Below, piece by piece: positions 58,682-64,000 of a stretch of 64,000 nucleotides of DNA. How positions within the stretch are numbered: the first letter of the stretch is position 1; every line of letters begins with the position of its first letter. The translations under genes and the position numbers were made by a program. This stretch comes from Melastoma dodecandrum (taxonomy: Eukaryota; Streptophyta; Magnoliopsida; Myrtales; Melastomataceae), in contig JARUPY010000580.1 of NCBI GenBank assembly GCA_029817715.1, forward strand, positions 57,061 through 121,060, given 5' to 3'. The notes beneath the pieces are model-generated. The model had not been told where the DNA came from and made no database searches. It was given only the letters and a program-made list of their open reading frames with translations.

Positions 58682-59557
58682 TTAAATTGTATCATTAGAA
58701 TCAGATGAAATGATACTACAGTGTTCCCTGTCCAGATCGTCTATTCCCTGCCCCGAGGCACGATTCATTGACAAAGACGAGGATGCCTCCGACGAGGACG
58801 AAATGTCGATCGACAGCGGTGAGGTAGGCGAGAAGTGATGAACGCATGGTGGACCTCCATCCGGCTGGTTTTGTACGGAGAACTCGTGTGAGGATGATAT
58901 CGAGTTCAGTTCTGCGGAGTTGACGGTGAAGACCGCTCGGCTGAAAGACAGGTCGATGAATGCGCCATAGATGTACGAGTGGTTGGCCTCGTCGTTGACC
59001 TTGAGATACCACCAGAGGAGTTCCACGAGGCCGTCCCAGGTCTTGATGTCCTGCGCCTTGACCATCTCCGTCATTGACTCGTGGAAGTCGAGCAGCGGGT
59101 CCCAAGAGTCCACATAGAGGAAGACGCTGTCGTTGTAAGGCGAGGGCGTGGCCGTCTCCACATCGTCGTGGCTACCGTCGACCATCGACTGCTCGGTGGG
59201 GTGCCGCAGGTGACGGGGGCGTGAAGAAGACCCATCGTCGAGGATGGAGCTGCCGGTGATGCCGGGGTTGAAGAAGAGGCGGTCGGAGTGGGCCGATCGG
59301 ATGACCGACTCAAGCGACACGTCTTGGACGTCGGGGTAAACATGGGACGTCAGGGGTGAGGGAGGGGAGGAATCGGCCATTGATGAGGCTGGGCTGATGG
59401 TATCGAGGGGGTGGAACCGGGATGAGTGGGTTCGGGGGCGATGATGGCAGTAGTAGGGCCACGGCCACGACCGCCGCCTTGAGACGGAGGACGAAGTCGG
59501 GGATTGGAGTTCCGTGCTCTTCATTTCACTTGTAGGAATGAATTGAATGGCGATCAT
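58682..59557 (-). CDS. OVATE family protein (OFP13/15/18-like)
   Basis: Single exon on the minus strand, 291 residues from ATG 59557 or 280 from ATG 59524 (MKSTELQ); the second start resembles relatives better. The OVATE domain spans about residues 144-205 (DSVFLYVDSWDPLLDFHESM, LVELLWWYLKVNDEANHSYI). Upstream is the subgroup motif RLFFNPGITGSSIL (compare FFFEPGxTSSILEE). The N-terminus has WPWPYYC and the tail is Ser-rich. OVATE proteins are repressors that bind TALE homeodomain proteins and TRM/tonneau partners and set organ shape and cell division pattern. The reading frame extends upstream to 59722, but that part translates AT-rich leader. Confidence 0.92.
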   Translation of the reverse strand: MIAIQFIPTSEMKSTELQSPTSSSVSRRRSWPWPYYCHHRPRTHSSRFHPLDTISPASSMADSSPPSPLTSHVYPDVQDVSLESVIRSAHSDRLFFNPGITGSSILDDGSSSRPRHLRHPTEQSMVDGSHDDVETATPSPYNDSVFLYVDSWDPLLDFHESMTEMVKAQDIKTWDGLVELLWWYLKVNDEANHSYIYGAFIDLSFSRAVFTVNSAELNSISSSHEFSVQNQPDGGPPCVHHFSPTSPLSIDISSSSEASSSLSMNRASGQGIDDLDREHCSIISSDSNDTI

Positions 59558-59732
59558 CTTTAAGTTGAGGGTTCGGTTTGGTTTGGTGGGGAGGGCATCT
59601 TTAATTAATCTTTGTAGCCCGCCCGCCCCATAAATTATTATTATTTTAAATAAAATAAAATAAAAAGAAAATGGATTTTTTTTTTCTCCGACAAAATCTA
59701 TTTTCTTACACCTCCTCCTCATCGGAACAGGA

Positions 59733-59761
59733 CTAGAGTAGAGTAGAGTAGAGTAGAGTAG
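59733..59761. repeat. (AGAGT)n microsatellite
   Basis: Five perfect AGAGT units about 180 bp upstream of the OVATE gene start, in its probable promoter or leader. Confidence 0.8.
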
Positions 59762-62739
59762 GTACAGGATTATTTGATATCCTTGCGAAGAAGAGTAGTA
59801 GTATTACGTACGACATACGAAGGAATTGGGCTACCATCTACCTTGCCCTAAATTTATTAATTCTTTGGGATAAGTGGGGTTAGTGTAGCACGTGCAACAA
59901 ATAATTGCCTCTATATGTTTTGACAAAAGAAGCTTAAAAACATTTCCACGGACCGATGTAAATTATTAAATATTATCGTTACGATTTGTTAACGCCCACC
60001 GGACGATAAATTTATTTTAAATTTAATAATTTAGCATTTAATACGTTTTTTTAAGTTATGTTTTTTTATTATTTTAATAAATTATATTTAAGGACATTAA
60101 TAATTACTTTTTTTTACTAGAGATTCTAAATTCGAATTCCAAGCCTACGAGAATCTAAATTTGACGGGATTACTCAATCGTCGTGAGTCTGCGTATTTTT
60201 TTAGTAATTATAAAAAAAATATTCTCATTATTACCGTTTGTTTGATTGAAATAAAATAAGACCGAAAAGTCACATTAAACAAAAACACGTCATTAACATC
60301 TACACACATACGTGATTCAACTTTGTTTATGCAGCATATTCACGTGTCATTCGGTTGTCTATCAAAAATTGAAGTTTCTCCCAATAAACTTCTCCATACC
60401 CTTCGTTAATGATTTTAGTTGTTATCTAAATCAAAAGATAATCTAAACTAAAATAACATAATAATCAGATTCGATGCGTGCCCACATTATAAAAATGACA
60501 ACCCCCACCACCACCATCATGACAAAACCAAAATCACCCATTTCTTGCGGCATGTCCAGCGGAGATCTCATTTGCTGCTACTTTTATTTTTATTTTATTT
60601 TTACGTACCCTTTGTCCACAGTCGAGTTAATGACTTACACACCGGTGTGGAAACCTCACTAAGTTGGAATTTTATTTTTTGTTTTCGATTCATGTTATAC
60701 GAGACTACGGTGTACAGCCTTTAGGTTTGTATGATCATTTTGGTTGGATTTTTGCGCACATGTGGTTTAAATGACTTTTGATGTTGGCTCGTGTATTGAC
60801 TTAAGCCCGTAATAAAGGGCCGTCACCATGTGCTAGGTACCCTCCCCCATTTGTATATAAGGGTGCTTCATCGGCCGTCAACAAATCAGTGAGAATAAAA
60901 CCCAGATCATCGATTTTGTGCTGCCTTTTGTAGATCTTATCGGAGCTCCCAACAATTGAGATTACGATGAAGACGAAGTCTAGAGACCTTAGTTAGGTTT
61001 TATAATGCGTATGCTAAATTCGATTTCGGTGATCCGGAATGGATCGATTATTCTTAAGCTTTCAACTACGCTAATATATGTAATGTGCAGTCACATTCCA
61101 CAAGAAGACAAAGCAATTCGGATTTGATCTAGATAACATTAAAGATGCAAAGCAGCTAGATAGCATGTTCACTGAGACGATAACACAATCTGTTCGAGAG
61201 GGATAACGGAGGATGTTTGCTAAACGATGAAGCCATCAATGTGCACTCACTTCCCTTTTTCCGACAAACGAAAACCACCAACCTACTAAATTAAAAGACC
61301 GAGGTTTTAAAGAACCGATGTCGGATCATGTGAAAACTGTCCTGTACCTTTACCAGTATTGATTTCTCCCCCCCAACCCCACGGTACTATTTTACCTTCG
61401 TTTCAACATCTTCATTCCCCCACCCTCGGAGGATGATGGAAATTATTTGGGGGGAAGGGGGGGAGGGGGGGGATTTCTGTTGGTTGGGTGAAACCTATGT
61501 TTGTTGCGGGAGATGGGAATGAATGGATGGATGCAGTTGCCCCGATGGTCGAAATCGTCGACTGATGTACGTTCGAGCGGGAAGTTCTCCGAAGGGGTGC
61601 CCCCTTACCCAACCATATGCATCTCAACAGTGAAGCTTGGAACCTATCTACCTAGTTTCTGAACGCGAAATAATATGTTGTTTCCTTAAGTCTGGTTGGT
61701 CCAACCAGCAGAGTTTTATCTCACGCCCCCTACTTCAGGAGAACATTCAAATAAACTAAGGGGGGCTGTTCGAAGGGTTGTTTGTAGGACAAAATACGTC
61801 CGTGATAATATCAGAGACTAAGCGTTGAATGTGGTCGCAATAAAATGAAGTAATAAAAAAAAATCAGAATTCCAACTAACACAAAGAGAAAGACATTACA
61901 GTCATCATGATGCCAACAGACACTTAAAACGATTTACGAAAAGATAAATTGACAACCCAAGCAGCCCTTCGTGGTCATGGAATAATTAACGTTGTGTGTC
62001 TTATTATAAGCCAGAAGTAACTATTATATAGAAATATAGACAATCCTTAAAAATAAAACGTGCAACAAATGGGATCAACTGTTTTAATTTTATCCATTTA
62101 TTGCAATCGCCGCTTCATCCATTGTTGGTCGTGGATACTACTGTCTTCAGCCTCATCATCGAACGCTTTTGCTATTCGGAGCTTTCTCGCAGCCTTCCAC
62201 CATTCGACAGCCTAGCTCTCAGCTTCAATCAACCAATCGACGCTGCTCTTCCAGTCCTTCATCGATGCTGCTCTACAGCCTTCACCGTCGACGGCTTCTT
62301 TCTGCTTCTACGCCATCCGTGGATGTGAGCTGCTTCCATGCAAAGCCGTCGATGGAGCAAGCTTCTTATGCCCAGCGTCTAAAGAACAACTTCTACTATG
62401 CCGTGCGAATTTGACGCAGCTTTACTACGCCAGTTTGTCGATGGAGCTGCTTCTAAACGCCCAGTTTGTCGATGGAGCTTCTTTCTACGGCCCGTAGTCC
62501 CGTTCGAGGGATGTCCCATCGACGACGAACCATGAGTTCCCCTTAATCAATCGATGACCGTTTCTCTTTAGGCTTTTGCCGTTTGACATCATAGTCTCGT
62601 CGATGTTAAGGCATCGACCTTTGCCCAAAATGTCGTTATTTATCATGTAAACATAGGGACCTCGTGGACGGACAGTTGCCAGCCCGATCATGTGGTCGCG
62701 GGAAAGCTCTCGCAGACCGCTGTTTACTCTCCGGTGTGT
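59762..62739. other. Gene-poor region
   Basis: No gene supported. At 60780-61000 a TATA box (TGTATATAAGGG, about 60853) followed by AATAAAA (60893) resembles LTR U3/R sequence. At 62240-62490 the words GTCGATGGAGC and CCAGTTTGTCGATGGAGCT recur as imperfect tandem repeats. The proline-rich minus frame at 61412-61627 arises from G-rich DNA. Confidence 0.4.
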
Positions 62740-62776
<37 letters not shown>

Positions 62777-62934
62777 CCAAAGGGCACAAAAACATCTTAG
62801 CTGCTGTACCACAGACTTGATTATCCTTGTGGACAGACCAGTGCGGTCCCCCATCCTCTTTCCTTTTCTCTTTGGTTGAAGAGATAAGTTTGGGGGGGGG
62901 GGGGGGGGGGGTGGGGGGGGGGGGGGGGGGGGGG
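62740..62934. repeat. Cluster of long poly-G tracts
   Basis: A 35-base G run (62740-62774) and, 117 bp on, G20-T-G22 (62892-62934). These are among the longest mononucleotide runs in the window; tract length may be unreliable in any assembly. The 'polyproline' frames on the minus strand are translations of these runs. Confidence 0.85.
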
Positions 62935-63494
62935 TTTGAATTAATCCAATTTTAAAATCTATTGTAAACAATTTTTTTTAACCCGGACATATAAAACGCA
63001 AGCATGCAATGGGGAATGGTCCAGATTTTTTGGGGCATTTCGTTGTGGTCCGCATCCAGGAAACCTAGTCATCCACTTGTTTAACCCGACCAGAGGAGGA
63101 TTTCCCATTCTTTTTTTTTGTGCATGCATGTAAACATTTTGATGGGTCGATCTCTCAACCGATTAGGGGAATTGTGAGATATTTATTTATTTTTTTTACT
63201 AGCATTATTTTCTTTCATATGCAGTAACTTTTAAACTAACATCAATGGCTATCATTAGTAATTTTTTCTTGCACAACTATTCAAATCCATCATTGCTCAA
63301 TCTCCCATTTAAATTAAGATGCGACGAGATGTGAAGTTATAGTTTTTACGGTGATACAAAATTTGGGTCACGTGGGGGGTGGGGGGGGGGGGGGTCGATT
63401 TGATTTGGGCCGAGGCCCGTAATCGTTAAGACCACATGGGCCCTCCCTCTTCTGGGGTGAAATCATTTATTATTGTGGAATTTATGGGGCATCC
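62935..63494. other. Spacer with a further poly-G tract
   Basis: A G-rich tract (G6-T-G14) at 63374-63394. Otherwise AT-rich with no gene. Confidence 0.5.

Positions 63495-63537
<43 letters not shown>
63495..63537. repeat. (AAT)n microsatellite
   Basis: About 14 consecutive AAT units. Confidence 0.9.
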
Positions 63538-63541
<4 letters not shown>

Positions 63542-64000
63542 GAAGGTTCTGACGACAGAACATATGAGTTGCCATCATCATGTTTTATGGATGGACCGGG
63601 AATTCGATGAATAAGATTGCGTCGTAGTCTTATCAATGCAGGGATTCGGATATGATTTTTAGATGTGTAGGGAAGTTTAGGCGGGGTACCTTGGCGCATG
63701 TGAATTTTGATGTGAATCGCATCAGGTTTGCGAATCTGATCACAGGTTCGCCCCAGAAGACCATATTTTTCTATTATTTTTAACTATGCGTGGTAATCTC
63801 GTCGTGTCACCTTCATGGTTTTGAAATTGTTTTTCTTTCTTAATTTCCTTTTTTATGTTGGACTTTGGACAAAGTCAAGCCATACCTAACGTTTGTATGG
63901 AAAGGAAAACGATGCCAAGGATGAAAAAGCACACTTTTCTGAGGAAATTTTCTCTTTAAACGTTTCCCTTATTTTTCTTTCCCTTCTTTTTTTTCTTTCC
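63538..64000. other. Spacer at the window end
   Basis: No gene supported; pyrimidine-rich at 63935-64000, which could be the start of a leader of a gene beyond the window. Confidence 0.35.

Noticed and set aside
62485..62971. Proline-rich proteins on the minus strand
   Set aside because: They are translations of poly-G tracts with no other protein-like feature.
1..64000. CRISPR arrays, operons, bacterial-type signals
   Set aside because: The window is plant nuclear DNA with spliced genes; no short regularly spaced repeat array was seen.

Overview
This is nuclear DNA of a flowering plant, almost certainly a eudicot. GT-AG introns, AT-rich spacers, plant-only families (PPR-PLS, OVATE, SBT subtilase, SPA1-like, GIR1-like, Xa21/EFR-type receptor kinases) and dense transposon debris all point that way; species cannot be fixed from the sequence. 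I support seven apparently functional genes (coiled-coil protein, PPR, two SDR, subtilase, GIR1-like, OVATE), one probable gene with a homopolymer frameshift (RRM protein), and many broken genes and mobile elements.

Layout. 1-4.1 kb: three-exon coiled-coil gene of the At5g41620 (USO1-like) family. 4.17-4.63 kb: hAT-type nonautonomous element with an 8-bp duplication. 5.04-9.98 kb: complete-ended Mutator-like element (MULE) with ~190-bp terminal inverted repeats (TIRs) and a perfect 9-bp duplication; it carries a decayed MURA transposase (minus) and, convergently, a decayed GRF zinc-finger plus membrane-helix gene (plus). 10.2-11.9 kb: single-exon PPR gene. 12.5-22.1 kb: short-chain dehydrogenase/reductase (SDR110C) cluster with two pseudogenes (A, B) and an intact two-exon gene (C). 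SDR-A is split by a 5.1-kb Ty3-type LTR element that holds a SPA1-like gene segment, itself interrupted by a three-LTR TRIM. 22.6-27.5 kb: gag debris, a receptor-kinase relic and a broken small cysteine-rich secreted-peptide gene. 28.09-31.03 kb: intact eight-exon SBT subtilase. 31.8-35.5 kb: receptor-kinase pseudogene split by a second three-LTR TRIM, an LRR relic and an LTR. 37.8-38.75 kb: intact SDR gene D. 39-47.3 kb: gene-poor, two solo LTRs. 49.0-49.4 kb: GIR1-like repressor. 52.2-54.2 kb: RRM/SR-like gene. 55.3-56.75 kb: LTR plus gag. 58.7-59.6 kb: OVATE family gene. 60-64 kb: no gene seen, but long poly-G tracts.

The genes do not form one pathway. The only local family is the SDR set (A-D), which shows tandem birth and decay of NAD-dependent alcohol dehydrogenases of the secoisolariciresinol-dehydrogenase/ABA2 type. 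The most unusual structures are the MuDR-like convergent MULE with a GRF/membrane gene in the mudrB position, and the three-level nest SDR-A > LTR element > SPA1-like segment > TRIM.
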